A DNA stretch of 64,000 nucleotides from Cyclina sinensis. Its lineage: Eukaryota; Mollusca; Bivalvia; Venerida; Veneridae. Location of the stretch: the NCBI GenBank assembly GCA_012932295.1, contig JAAONU010000014.1, forward strand, positions 33,573,977 through 33,637,976, written 5' to 3'. Shown one piece after another: positions 10,634 through 20,806 of this stretch. Numbering within the stretch: position 1 is the first letter of the stretch; every line of letters starts with the position of its first letter. The translations under genes and the position numbers were made by a program. The notes under the pieces were generated by a model. The model was given only the letters and a program-made list of their open reading frames with translations. It had not been told where the DNA came from and did not search any database.

Positions 10634-11275
10634 TCAAACTTGCATCATGCACAAAGATGCAGCATCATGACTTAAATCATTAAATATCCAATCACCATTT
10701 ACAGGTTTTAATTGGAATAAATCTCCCACTGCGATAATGCTTACACCTCCAAATGGTTTGCGAGTTCCTTTGAATTCTTGCAACCTCTGATTTATGAAGC
10801 TCATTATAGTATTACTAACCATTGAAATTTCATCGATTATGACAACAGATAAATCTTGATATTTGGATCTGAAAGTATTTAAGCTGTCACATGTTAATGT
10901 TTGGTCGGACTGTTTGTACTTCTGCTTAAATGCGGACGAAATAGTAGAACCGTTTATATTGTAAGCTGCTTTTCCAGTATGTGCACACTAAAGTACTCTT
11001 ATATCGTCAGTATTTTCTCCTTCTTTCAGATTAAGCATTCTATACAGTGTTTGATACAATGCTCTTATAACAACACTTTTACCAACACCAGCACCACCAG
11101 AAAGAAATGTATACAAAGGTGCATCTTCTGTTTTTATCCAGTGAACAACGTGATTGTAAAACTCTTTCTGTTTTGAGTTCAACAAATGCAGAAGAGCTCT
11201 GTATTCTTCATCTGGTAAAATATTTTCATTAGAACTGATTTGTGCAGATAAAATGGTGATACCTTGACTGAGCAA
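10634..11275 (-). pseudogene. PIF1-like DNA helicase, N-terminal half of helicase core, broken
   Basis: On the minus strand the frame carries LPDEEYRALLHLLNSKQKEF, the Walker A motif GGAGVGKS (helicase motif I), HTGKAAYNINGSTI (motif Ia), Walker B VVIIDEISMVS (motif II) and GVSIIAVGDLFQLKPV (motif III). A single in-frame TAG at 10988-10990 sits just before motif Ia. Homology stops near 10640, so motifs IV to VI are absent. PIF1-family enzymes unwind DNA 5' to 3'; relatives in animal genomes are commonly carried by rolling-circle transposons or exist as multicopy genes. With a nonsense codon and a missing C-terminus this copy is dead. Confidence 0.85.
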
Positions 11276-11876
11276 TAGGCTGTTTACTTGGATCAGGAAG
11301 AGGGTATGCCTTTGTACCTGGTAAAGCTAGGAAGTTGAACTCATCAAGGATATTTGATCGCTCAAGATTGCCTGTGTTAATGCCTCGTTCCTGCAAAATT
11401 CAGAATGACAGAAATTCCAATTGAAGTAGTTTCTGATCTGGTGTTAAAGTTTCCCAATTTTTGGGGGGCCACTTAATGGATAAACTTCCTTCAGTGAGAG
11501 TTACTACTTCAGGGTTGGTCCACTCTCTTCTTGCAGGTGGGAATAATGGCATTGCACCCATTCTCAATAATTTCATAGCGTGATAAGGTATTTTGACTGT
11601 TGTACAGGGTGGTTGTTGTGCCAACATATCAGAGATCATGGTACTAATAACAGGAGTTTTCTGTTTTGCAGTAATTACACAGGTTAAATCTGCTGGTTTT
11701 GTATTCAATTGACACGAGGTTACAGATGATTCAGGCAATGGTTCAGTAACACTTGTTGAAGAAACACTTACTGGTGGTAGCTTTGTTGAGGCTTCCTCTG
11801 GTAAGTCAGGGGTAGAAGTGGCATCAGTGGCAAGCTTTAGTTTCTTGGTTCCCATTTCAATTTGAATCAATTTCAC
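11276..11876 (-). pseudogene. Middle part of the PIF1-like locus, frame-broken
   Basis: The frame 11400-11876 is rich in P, S and T and then gives a conserved-looking block (MGAMPLFPPARREWTNPEV to LTPDQKLLQLEF). It ends in a stop at 11400. A neighbouring frame continues with ERGINTGNLERSNILDEF and LALPGTKAYPLPDPSKQP before shifting into the helicase frame at about 11275. The piece therefore links the zinc-finger ORF upstream with the helicase downstream, with breaks at about 11880, 11400 and 11275. The TTTTGCAG before ERGIN could alternatively be a splice acceptor. Confidence 0.55.
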
Positions 11877-12069
11877 ATTTTTTATTAGGCTTCTGACGGA
11901 ATCTGTGTATCCCAGGAGCTATATCTATAGATGGTTTCAGGTCAGACTTATTAACCGCTAAGTTAATGTCAAATTCTGTGTGACCAGACGGGTTCTTCAG
12001 AGACGCTAGTCTGTGAGCAACAGCTCTCATGGCAAACTTGTCATCGAAAAGGTCACTTGTTAAGGTAGC

Positions 12070-12588
12070 TCAAATTTTATTGTACCCCTGCTCCAAATCA
12101 ACATGTGGACTTGATGTGTTTAATGAAATTTGTTTGATGATCACATCAGGGTCGTTAACATCTGGCATGGTCAACTCTTTTGGCAGGGAGTACATCTCTT
12201 CATCTACATCCCAACCTTCAAGAAGCTGCTGTCGAGTTTTCGAACCCTTTCCATCCATTTTCTTGGCCCACATTAACATAAGTGTTATTAGTTTGACAAC
12301 ATTTGAGCTATGCCTGTCTGACTTGGTTATGATTTTACTGTAATCATCAGGAAACACTGATAGATAAAATCCATTGCTTTCATTGAATGTGTCATCATCA
12401 AGTATCTTGAATTCTGTAGGATGAGCCTTTGAACAGTGTACTTTTAGATTAGATATTCTTTTGAAATGAGCTTCTTTGTTAAAACATAGTGGGCATATAA
12501 CCGATAGAATAGCATGCTCTTTTCCAACATGTTGTTTCAGCTGTTTTCTGTTTGAGAAAATAGCCTTGCAAGTCCAGCAGGATTCCAT
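12070..12588 (-). CDS. Two-finger C2H2 protein, probable 5' part of the PIF1-like locus
   Basis: 172 codons from an ATG directly after an acceptor-like TATTCTTTCAG. It contains C2H2 fingers CWTCKAIFSNRKQLKQHVGKEH and CPLCFNKEAHFKRISNLKVH, then an acidic and helical region. A TGA at 12070-12072 interrupts; the same frame goes on (ATLTSDLFDDKFAMRAVAHR) to about 11885, so the stop looks like decay. Same strand and order as the helicase pieces, hence one ancestral gene. Function beyond nucleic-acid binding unknown. Confidence 0.55.
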   Translation of the reverse strand: MESCWTCKAIFSNRKQLKQHVGKEHAILSVICPLCFNKEAHFKRISNLKVHCSKAHPTEFKILDDDTFNESNGFYLSVFPDDYSKIITKSDRHSSNVVKLITLMLMWAKKMDGKGSKTRQQLLEGWDVDEEMYSLPKELTMPDVNDPDVIIKQISLNTSSPHVDLEQGYNKI

Positions 12589-12947
12589 TCTGAAAGAATA
12601 TAATCATTGTTCAATGTCTTTGCACTTAGTGATGATATTATATTCCTCATATTTACTGTTTATATTTAAGTCATCTTCAACCTAATGTAAAATATCTTAA
12701 GAAATGTCTAATTTCAAGTTATTCATATTGTTAAGTACATTTTTCTGATATTTCTTGTATACGAATATAACTAAATGTTATTCAATACTGTTAGCCACTG
12801 TTAAAAATATTGCATAAGAACAAAACAATAACACTGAGCTGTGTCCACTTAAATGTTTGACAATTTTCATTTCAATAAAACGAAATAAAACTTCACTGTG
12901 AAAAGCACTGTCTAGAAGACCCGTACTTTCATTATTGGATGTATCAT
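12589..12947. other. Non-coding, nothing recognised
   Basis: AT-rich spacer between the zinc-finger ORF and the gypsy fragment, without recognisable features. Confidence 0.35.
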
Positions 12948-13990
12948 CTAGAAGACAAATACAACCGCCTGTATTCCAGGGCTGTTCTTCTGCTGACTTG
13001 CCATCCTTGCAGTTGCCCCCGAATGACTGTTCGAATGTATGGCTGTCTGAGCTCCCTGCATCGATAGATTGACCGCATCATCTACTTGTTCGGTGAATTG
13101 GCCCCATTGTTCATGAGCCCTTGTGTAGTAATGACAACCTTCAAATGGCAAATCTGCAGGTTTAATTCCAGTTATGAAGGAAGAACACGGTACCAAGGTA
13201 TCTGGAATCCTGGAAAGTGCATCCGCGTTTCCGTGTCTTACCCCAGGGCGGTATTTTACAACCATGTTGTATTGAGACAACTCCTCAATCCACCACGCCA
13301 GTTGACCCTGTGGTTCTTTAAACCTCAATAACCAAGTCAGACTTGAATGGTCTGTTCTCACTGTAAAGATTTTGCCCAATAGGTAGTGTCTAAAGTGTCT
13401 GATGAATCTTACAATGCTCAAAAGTTCTTTTCTGGTGTTGCAGTAATTCTTTTGTTCTGGAGTTAATGTGAAACTGCTAAAAGCAATGACCCTTTCTACT
13501 CCATTTTGCACTTGAAGAAGTTCTCCACCCAAATCCCTGTCAGAAGCATCTACATCAAGAATAAATGGGTCCTTGTTGTTTGGTAAAGCAAGAACTGGTG
13601 GTTCTGTCAATGCTTTCTTCAGTGCTTCAAACGATGCTCTCTCTTCCTCTCCCCACTTGAACTTATTCTTTCCTGTCAATTTGTAGAGTGGTTGTGCTAG
13701 TTCCGCGAAGTTCTTTATAAAGGTTCGATGATAATTGGCAAGACCCACAAATCTTTCTACGTCTTTTGATGATGTTGGTAAAGGCCAATTTGCAACCGTC
13801 TCTGTGTCTTTTGAAGTCATCGCCATTTGGTTCTGGTTTACAATCCTTCAAAGGAATTCAACCTCTTTCTGGAAGAAAATACACTTGCGTGGCTTTAACT
13901 TCAGACCATACTCCCGGAACCGCTCGAGAGCTTCTGCTATATTCTTCAAGTGTGCCTCAAAACTTTTCCCCATCACCAGGCCTCCCCCGT
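12948..13990 (-). pseudogene. Ty3/gypsy pol fragment: RT end and RNase H
   Basis: The minus strand begins inside RT right at the catalytic box, here degraded to HGGGLVMGKSFEAHLKNI with both aspartates lost. It then gives the RT thumb (LKLKPRKCIFFQKEVEFL), an in-frame TGA near 13849, the connection SKDVERFVGLANYHRTFIKNF and an RNase H domain (ILDVDASDRDLGG, TRKELLSIV, RTDHSSLTWL). It fades after RPGVRHGNADALSRIPD into a tail without integrase. A different, older gypsy lineage than the complete element next to it. Coding relic only. Confidence 0.85.
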
Positions 13991-14203
13991 GAAATTTTTT
14001 ATTTTCAAGCAGCAAAATGGTGCATTCTAGTGCATTTTAGAGGGGTTTAATATTGCTTTTTTGTGTTTATATTTTTGTATGTTAGAATTGAAAAATTCAC
14101 TGGTACTGGAGAATTTATTAAAACACAATGTCAATGATATACATCTGATCATATTCATATCATGTTTAAAATTACATGTATGTGTTTGTACTGTTGTACT
14201 TAT
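13991..14203. other. Spacer ending in target duplication
   Basis: Non-coding. Its last five bases, CTTAT at 14199-14203, are duplicated at 19272-19276 and mark the insertion site of the LTR retrotransposon. Confidence 0.7.
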
Positions 14204-14397
14204 TGTAATGTATTGATGTATGATGGATGGCTTATTATAAAAGACCCGAAGGATTGTTTATGTATTTATTTATTAATACATGTGTTGCATCCAAATATTC
14301 CAAGTATACTAACAAATCTCACATTCATACTTTAGTGTTATATAAACATAGGCGGAGCTTACTTCTAGACTTGCTCTAGTACACTCTAGCTACTACA
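14204..14397 (-). repeat. 3' LTR of the gypsy element
   Basis: 194 bp, reading TGTAGTAGCTAG to ATTACA in element orientation, identical to the copy at 19078-19271. Includes a TTATAATAAGCC stretch and TTATATAACAC that could serve as a core promoter; this is a guess. Confidence 0.9.
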
Positions 14398-14412
14398 TCC
14401 TCCTCGAAGTTT
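14398..14412 (-). other. Polypurine tract
   Basis: Minus strand CGAGGAGGA directly abuts the start of the 3' LTR, the position and composition expected of the plus-strand primer in an LTR retrotransposon. Confidence 0.75.
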
Positions 14413-15056
14413 ATTAGATTAGAAATATCAATAATTAAATGATTTTACAATAATAACTTTAAATTACTTTTCAATATCAAATACATATATTTCTGTTAGT
14501 TGCTTGTAGCCAGTCTATTTTCAATGTCTTTTTTTCTTCCCACAGTTCTAGATAAGTTCATAACGTTCACACACGTGTGGTGACCATAATCAGTTGTTTA
14601 TCAGAGCAATTATACTGTAATTTGGTTCGCCCAAAAAGTGTCACAGATAATTCACCAAAATCCTAGGAATGTTTATTGTTGAATTATTTTATCATTGTAG
14701 TCTCCCAAAGCTGTTTATTTGCCATTTTATCTGTCAGTAAGTGTAAATGTTATCGTGCACATGTGATATTTAGTTGGGAACACCATGAAATATAGAATGT
14801 TATTAAAATTCCAACAGGATTCATTGATACATCACATGAGTCACAAAAATGAAAAAAAAAAACATGTATACTTCACAACATTTATACCGAAGCAAGCATA
14901 TAATATAGATATGTTAATCCACTATAAATTTGAACATGTGTTTTTATTCCAAAGAGAATGAATCATTAATTGGAGCATTATTATGGCTCTAGCACTATCA
15001 CTATTCATCACACTCTTATTGAATAAAGTTTAACACAGTTTATATCCAGATTTAAA

Positions 15057-18000
15057 TTAGCCTTCATCGCGATACCGTTTTGGTACACGGCAGTTTCTTT
15101 GCGGGCGCTGGTACGAAGAGCCTTGATCTGGTGCTTTGTCCAGGTCTTGGTCTGGTGTTTTATCTTGTTTGTTTTCACCGTTCTGAACGACCTTAAACTT
15201 GGAAATGTCTCTGGTCACACGCTTTCCTTTGTGTTCAATGGTGATCATTGATCCCTTTTTGTCAATAATTGTCCCTGGTATCGGATCAAATAATGTTTGG
15301 AACTTATTACGCGTTTCTCTTCTGAGCAAAACTTTGTCTCCAATTTTTAAATTCCTGTGCTTAGCGCGTCGTTTCTTATCAGCATACAGTTTGTTCTTTG
15401 ATTTTGACAGGCTGTCTCTATCTCTGACATTTGTGTCATTTCTCTTTGATGTCAACTTTGGTAATTTTGTCTTTTGTCTCCGATTAAACATAATCATAGC
15501 AGGCGATTTTCCTGTAGATGGATGTTGTGTATTTCTATAGTTCAATAGATACGGGTTCAATTCATCCATGTAGTTTTGTCCTTGCGCTATCGCTGTTTTG
15601 ATCGCTTTTTGTAATGGTGACATAAATCTTTCAACGATCGAGTTCCCTTGTGGGTGCAGAGGCGTTGATCGTTTTCTTTCAAATCCTTTTTTTTCTGCAA
15701 AGTCTTTGAATGCATGACTTTGAAAGGGTGGTCCCGAATCGGAACGTAGTACATCTGGGTATCCAAAAATGGAAAATATGGACTCAAGACGTGGTATGAC
15801 CTTATCTGCTGACGTAGAAGAAATCCTTTCTACGACCGGAAATCGGCTATAATCATCTATCACCACCATTAAATATTGTCCATCCGGAAATGGACCACAG
15901 AAATCAACACTTACTTCCGAAAACACATCTGGCGGAAGTGGTGTAGGTTTAATTGGGTCTGGTGGGCTGGCTGGCGATGCTGCTTGGCATGCTAAACATG
16001 ACTTGCATATTTCTTCCACCAATCTGTCCATATGCGGAAACCAACAGTATTCACGAAGTAATGCTTTGGTGCGTGATTGTCCTTGATGACCCTGATGACT
16101 TAATACTACCGATTGTTTTTGTAGTGATTCTGGTATGCAGATCTGTGTACCGCGTAATACAATGCAACCGTTGTCTGTACTCGCTACTGCAAGTTCTTGA
16201 TTTTTGTTCAAATTCTCGTATAATCGAAAATCTTCATCTTTGTAGCATCTCTGATTTTTCCAATCGTTGCTGGACATAGCACTTATTACGCAATCTAACA
16301 CACAGTCCTGTTTCGTAGCTTTTGCAACGTCCGAAACTTTCATTGCATGTGGAATCGCATTATCAGTAATGAAGCTGACGTATTGTTCTGCAATGGAATG
16401 CGTCGCGTGCCTGGCGTGTGGATGTCTCGAGAGATAATCTGATATCATGAGATTACCTGGGCGGTAGATCACTTTGAATTCATACGTAGTCAGTTTCAGT
16501 CTCCATCTTTCTAAACGCGGTGATTGTATTTTCTTCACATTATTGAAGATTGACTGGAGCGCGGCATGATCGGTAATGAGTTTGAACTGCTTGCCGAACA
16601 AGTATAGATGAAATAACTCAATCATTATGACAGCACTAAGACACTCGCGTTCCGTTTGAGAATACTTTTGCTGTATTGGATTCAATGCTTTACTTCCGTA
16701 AGACACAACTTTGCCCTCTTGGATCAAGATTCCAGATACTCCAACTGGACTTCCATCGACCCAAAGTTCAGTTTCTTTATTTGGATCGAAGTAAGCCATG
16801 ACCTTTTCGCTGACTAATGCTTCTTTTAGTTTATTGAAGGCAATGTCCTGTTCACTTGTCCACTGAAATTTGATATTCTGATGTGTAAGTCGACGTAACG
16901 GTTCCGTTAACGTTGAGTAGTTATCCACAAATTTGGAAAGATAATTTGTGAGTCCCAAAAATGAGCGGATTTCAGCCACTGATTTGGGTTTCTCCATGCT
17001 TTTCACAGCGTCTACTTTGGCTGGATCGGCTGATATTCCAGATTCCGAAAAGACATATCCATAGAACTTAATTTTTGACTGCCCGAATGAACATTTATCC
17101 TTGTTCAGTGTAAGATTACGTTCTTGTAACCTTTCAAGTAACGCTCGTAGGTTCGCGTCATGGATTTCTCGATTGCTTCCGTAACAGACTAAATCATCTG
17201 CGATATTCAATACACCATTTAGGCCTTGTATTGCTTGGCGGAGTTCATTTTGGAAGATGACTGGAGCTGCAGAAACCCCAAAATTCAACCGTTTGTAGCG
17301 CCATAGACCTACGTGAGTTTGGAACGTTGTCAGACTTCGCGACGTTTCGTCCAATTCTATCTGGTGAAATGCTTTGAACATATCAAGACGTGAAAACACT
17401 GTTGCGCCATTTAACGTAAGTATGACGTCATCGACTGTAGGCATCACATTTTTCTCCGTTTTAACTGCAGTGTTCGCTTTTCGCATATCTACGCATATTC
17501 GAACTTCTCCTGGTGCGTTCGGTTTCGGTGCTGCAACTAGGTTTGAAACCCAAGGTGTAGGGACACCTTCAACTTTCTCAATAACATCCATTTTCTCCAA
17601 ACGTTCAAGTTCTTGCTCTACTTGTTCTCTCACATGAAACGGTATTCTCCTCGGTGGTTCTGCTACAGGTACAACATTTTTATCAATATGAAATTTCACC
17701 TGTCGGTCCTTTAACTTTCCTAGTCCATTAAAAACTTGAGAAAATTCACGAATAAGTCCTTTATATATATCTTTAGTTTGGACAGTCCTTATTTTAGGAA
17801 GGATTTCAAGGTCGACTGACAATTCATAGCTAATTAACGTCTCGCTGTTTCCTTCCACAACATGAAAATCTTTCATCAAAAATTTATTTTCTGATTCAAC
17901 GAGTAATGAACATTTACCTTTGATAGGTAGAGACGACTTCTGTCCGAATGCGAATGCTTTTGTTTTACTTTTCTGGATCTGGGGTGGAGGTTTCATTTTG

Positions 18001-19016
18001 CGCAGAACATTTTCGCTTACAATGTTAATCGATGACCCGCTGTCAATCAGTACGCATGTACTAACTCCATTTAATTTCATAGTTTTTCGGGGCACCTTCC
18101 TTGTACTCTGTTCTGATAATCCGAATGATACATCGCATTCCTCTACATCACTTTCATTTTGATCTAAAGTTATATCTTGTTGTTCTATTCCTCTCACACG
18201 GTTCCTTCTGATTCGTTTTCTACAAACCGCAATGAAGTGGTTTTTCTTATGGCAGTATGCACACTCTGTTCCCATTGCAGGACAGCGTGTTTTGTGAGGA
18301 TAATTTCCCCCACAATTTCGACATGTTTTGTTATTTTCACATGCGTGGTTCCCTGCGTGGTTCCCCGATGACGACCTAGAATTATAGGATGGTGCAGGTT
18401 TTGTAGGTTTTGACTTTGGCTTGTTGCGCTGAAATCTTGCACTTTGAATTTTCTGTACTTTCTCTGTGCCGTTTGACATGCTTTCAGCCTGTTTCTTCGT
18501 GACCTCCATTGTTCTTGCAATGACTAATAAGTCCTTGAGCGATTTTTCCGATTCTTGCAGACACTTGGTTCTCAGTTTTTGAGATACAACTCCTTGAATA
18601 AACTGACTTTTAATTTCCAAATCTAAATTTGCGAACTCACAATAAGCGGCTTTTTGTCTCAATCTAGTAACAAATTGGTCAGTTGTTTCACCATTATTTT
18701 GTCTTAAATTTCGGAACTCGAAAATTTCGAATTGTGTGTTCTTCCTTGGTTTGAAATGTTCAGAAAGTCCCGCTTTTGTTTCATCATAGTTCTGGTCACT
18801 TTCAGCAAGACCTTCGAGAGTTTCGTAGATCTCGAACACATTGTCTCCAGCATAATGCAGCAATAAAGCCTTCTTGCGTTTCTTTGACGTTATGTCCAAT
18901 CCGGTAAATAAATTTTCTAATTTATTCACATATTTTTCCCAGCGAACACCTAGCGAATTTTCGTCCGAAAACACATCAAATTGTGGAAATGATGGTAAAG
19001 CTGATGCCATTTTCAA
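15057..19016 (-). CDS. Gag-Pol polyprotein of the gypsy element, 1319 aa, intact
   Basis: Gag (about 1-270) ends in two zinc knuckles (CRNCGGNYPHKTRC, CAYCHKKNHFIAVC at about 232-265). Protease DSGSS at about 325-329. Reverse transcriptase about 440-680, with FSRLDMFKAFHQI and catalytic NIADDLVCYG near 604-613. RNase H about 745-870 (WVDGSPVGV, TERECLSAV, ITDHAALQS). Integrase with HHCC zinc module (HQGHQG to CLACQ, about 985-1027) and DDE core (VDFCGPFPDG, RSDSGPPFQ, HPQGNSIVERF). It ends in a basic tail. Gag and Pol are fused in one frame with no shift signal. The start is the first ATG after the primer-binding site; a second ATG lies two codons on. All catalytic residues I can check are present. 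Confidence 0.95.
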   Translation of the reverse strand: MKMASALPSFPQFDVFSDENSLGVRWEKYVNKLENLFTGLDITSKKRKKALLLHYAGDNVFEIYETLEGLAESDQNYDETKAGLSEHFKPRKNTQFEIFEFRNLRQNNGETTDQFVTRLRQKAAYCEFANLDLEIKSQFIQGVVSQKLRTKCLQESEKSLKDLLVIARTMEVTKKQAESMSNGTEKVQKIQSARFQRNKPKSKPTKPAPSYNSRSSSGNHAGNHACENNKTCRNCGGNYPHKTRCPAMGTECAYCHKKNHFIAVCRKRIRRNRVRGIEQQDITLDQNESDVEECDVSFGLSEQSTRKVPRKTMKLNGVSTCVLIDSGSSINIVSENVLRKMKPPPQIQKSKTKAFAFGQKSSLPIKGKCSLLVESENKFLMKDFHVVEGNSETLISYELSVDLEILPKIRTVQTKDIYKGLIREFSQVFNGLGKLKDRQVKFHIDKNVVPVAEPPRRIPFHVREQVEQELERLEKMDVIEKVEGVPTPWVSNLVAAPKPNAPGEVRICVDMRKANTAVKTEKNVMPTVDDVILTLNGATVFSRLDMFKAFHQIELDETSRSLTTFQTHVGLWRYKRLNFGVSAAPVIFQNELRQAIQGLNGVLNIADDLVCYGSNREIHDANLRALLERLQERNLTLNKDKCSFGQSKIKFYGYVFSESGISADPAKVDAVKSMEKPKSVAEIRSFLGLTNYLSKFVDNYSTLTEPLRRLTHQNIKFQWTSEQDIAFNKLKEALVSEKVMAYFDPNKETELWVDGSPVGVSGILIQEGKVVSYGSKALNPIQQKYSQTERECLSAVIMIELFHLYLFGKQFKLITDHAALQSIFNNVKKIQSPRLERWRLKLTTYEFKVIYRPGNLMISDYLSRHPHARHATHSIAEQYVSFITDNAIPHAMKVSDVAKATKQDCVLDCVISAMSSNDWKNQRCYKDEDFRLYENLNKNQELAVASTDNGCIVLRGTQICIPESLQKQSVVLSHQGHQGQSRTKALLREYCWFPHMDRLVEEICKSCLACQAASPASPPDPIKPTPLPPDVFSEVSVDFCGPFPDGQYLMVVIDDYSRFPVVERISSTSADKVIPRLESIFSIFGYPDVLRSDSGPPFQSHAFKDFAEKKGFERKRSTPLHPQGNSIVERFMSPLQKAIKTAIAQGQNYMDELNPYLLNYRNTQHPSTGKSPAMIMFNRRQKTKLPKLTSKRNDTNVRDRDSLSKSKNKLYADKKRRAKHRNLKIGDKVLLRRETRNKFQTLFDPIPGTIIDKKGSMITIEHKGKRVTRDISKFKVVQNGENKQDKTPDQDLDKAPDQGSSYQRPQRNCRVPKRYRDEG

Positions 19017-19057
19017 CTGTCTGATTTGTAGATTAATCCAATGATTAATAATAATAT

Positions 19058-19077
19058 AATCCCATGTTCGTCGCCAA
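19058..19077 (-). other. Primer-binding site, tRNA-Ser type
   Basis: One base after the 5' LTR the minus strand reads TGGCGACGAACATGGGA. From memory of animal tRNA-Ser(GCT), whose acceptor end is ...CTCGTCG plus CCA, this pairs at 17 of 19 positions. It is therefore the probable primer for minus-strand synthesis. Confidence 0.7.
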
Positions 19078-19271
19078 TGTAATGTATTGATGTATGATGG
19101 ATGGCTTATTATAAAAGACCCGAAGGATTGTTTATGTATTTATTTATTAATACATGTGTTGCATCCAAATATTCCAAGTATACTAACAAATCTCACATTC
19201 ATACTTTAGTGTTATATAAACATAGGCGGAGCTTACTTCTAGACTTGCTCTAGTACACTCTAGCTACTACA
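19078..19271 (-). repeat. 5' LTR of the gypsy element
   Basis: 194 bp, identical to 14204-14397. In element orientation it precedes the primer-binding site, and it is followed on the plus strand by the CTTAT target duplication. Confidence 0.9.
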
Positions 19272-19432
19272 CTTATGAATAAAATAAAAGTTTAAGTTTA
19301 ATACAGACTATGGTGTACTTATGTCAGTCAGGCTCATGATACAGCTCTGGCAAAAAAAAAACTGTGATAACTGTGTTTATCTTGTTGTTATACAGTGCTA
19401 GTGTCACAATAATTCAACTTCAAAATCAAATC

Positions 19433-19925
19433 TCAGAAATCTGAGTCATAGTCCGAATCAAGCCCAGAGTCATGGGAGTCCTGGTCCTGGTCATCAACAA
19501 GATCTAGAGCTAGGATGGCATCCTGATACTCTTCATCACCACAAACTTGAGCCTGTTCAACATTGACATGCTGCTCTAGCTCTAAACCTTGTTCATGATC
19601 AGGATCTGTATTCTCAGTCTGGACACCACAGTCCATGGTTGAGGCAGTGTGATACTGGCTGTCAGTGTGGTCTGAACCCCCAACAGATGGCAGCTTCTTT
19701 AGTGGAGGCATGTGTCTTCCTCCATATGTTGCTGGCTTCTGTGAGCATGTCACAACATTCTTTTGATTTTGGAGCTGGGCCATTGAGAGAAATGTGCAGA
19801 AAACTTGCTAGCATGTTATTTTTCATGTTGCTTCGGAGTCTAGTCTTCTCTCGCTTCACTGCACTTGCTCCACGTAATCTCCATTCTAATGCTTCAGTCA
19901 CACTACACCGTATAGCGTTAACAGA
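19433..19925 (-). pseudogene. hAT transposase C-terminal remnant
   Basis: Minus strand. The frame through about 19910-19710 reads AVKREKTRLRSNMKNNMLAS, then FLHISLNGPAPKSKECCDML, resembling the hAT C-terminal dimerisation region (KTxLRxxM, LxISLNGP) of ZNF862-like proteins. A one-base shift near 19720 moves into the frame 19783-19433, giving HMPPLKKLPSVGG and an acidic tail (DQDQDSHDSGLDSDYDSDF). The catalytic core is absent. The assignment rests on pattern memory and is moderate. Confidence 0.5.
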
Positions 19926-19983
19926 TGCCAAACGCAAAGAGAAATGCGGCTGAAAGTTATCCGGTGATGAAAAGCATTTCCCG

Positions 19984-20475
19984 CTGCTGCTCGGTGCTCT
20001 TATGATCGCTGTACGGGGCGCTAAAACGTACAAAACGCACAATGACCGAACGATCAACGCACATATACCGGATGAACGACGTACAGTTAACGGACTTCAC
20101 CGTACTAGTAACGGATTTGTACCGCACAAAACGTACACGCAGCGCATGAAGAACTGACAAAACGTTCTTTGAACGTTCGATGAGGTATTTCTACCGGTCA
20201 CGTGACGGACAAAACTGGTATAAATAGTCTGATATTTTTTTCGTTTCGTTATAATAGTTTCCACGCTCTCAAAGATCACACACGTGCTCCAAAATGCCAA
20301 AAGCCAAGGCTGCCAATGCTGGGAAGGGTTAGGCCAGGGGACGGAGGAATACTCCAAGGTTCGTCAGATGTACGGTAACCATGCGCTGGTATGCTTTTTG
20401 TTCGTTACTCGTACGTTCCTTATTCTGTACTTGTCCGGTTCAAGTCCGTTAGTAGTCCGGCCGTGAATCAGGTCC
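19984..20475. promoter_or_regulatory. CpG-rich segment
   Basis: Against an AT-rich, CpG-poor background this half kilobase is dense in CG dinucleotides and in short motifs such as CGTACA, GTCCGTTA and AACGTTC, plus a CACGTG box (GGTCACGTGACGG) near 20195. It could be an unmethylated promoter for transcription toward the hAT remnant. No transcript start can be seen. Confidence 0.35.
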
Positions 20476-20796
20476 ACCGGACAAGAACGGTAACTCTAAT
20501 GCATTGGATGTACCTAATTGATTGGACATATTCGTACATGATGATGCTAAATGCTCGTGCGACTGACAGTTTTTGTTTGTTTTATGTGATTCTGGTGTTG
20601 TGGAAATTGATGCAGGACCTGTTGAATCTGAAGTATTCTGTGATTCGGATGTTGCTGGAATTGATACAGGACCTGTTGCAGTGTTCCCCGAGTGTGCTGG
20701 TGGTGTTGAATCTGCAGTACCACCCGTCTCTGGCTGGTCTTTAGGTTGGGATCCTTCAATATTTAGATGAATGTTATAATAGTGATTTATGTTCAT
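20449..20796 (-). CDS. Low-complexity S/T/P-rich ORF with internal duplication
   Basis: 115 codons rich in S, T, P and N. A block of about 17 residues is repeated (GPVSIPATSESQNT and GPASISTTPESHKT), reflecting a 50-odd-bp duplication in the DNA. No known domain. It may be a disordered region of a lost transposase or a chance ORF. Confidence 0.25.
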   Translation of the reverse strand: MNINHYYNIHLNIEGSQPKDQPETGGTADSTPPAHSGNTATGPVSIPATSESQNTSDSTGPASISTTPESHKTNKNCQSHEHLASSCTNMSNQLGTSNALELPFLSGGPDSRPDY

Positions 20797-20806
20797 TTTT
20801 TATATG

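Larger units (their letters stand above)
14204..19271 (-). mobile_element. Complete Ty3/gypsy LTR retrotransposon, recently inserted
   Basis: 5068 bp on the minus strand with two 194-bp LTRs (14204-14397 and 19078-19271) that I find identical base for base, TG...CA ends and the 5-bp target duplication CTTAT. In element orientation the 5' LTR is followed by a primer-binding site, then one gag-pol ORF (19016 to 15057), about 660 bp of 3' non-coding sequence, a polypurine tract and the 3' LTR. Identical LTRs and an open gag-pol indicate a young, possibly active copy. The two-knuckle gag, an IADD-type RT box and use of a Ser tRNA suggest the Mag-like side of Ty3/gypsy; that placement is inference. 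Confidence 0.95.

Noticed and set aside
15199..18371. Several plus-strand ORFs of 64-113 codons
   Set aside because: Antisense shadows of the intact gag-pol ORF.
19639..19953. Plus-strand 104-codon ORF
   Set aside because: Shadow of the hAT C-terminal remnant, whose minus-strand frame has recognisable family motifs.
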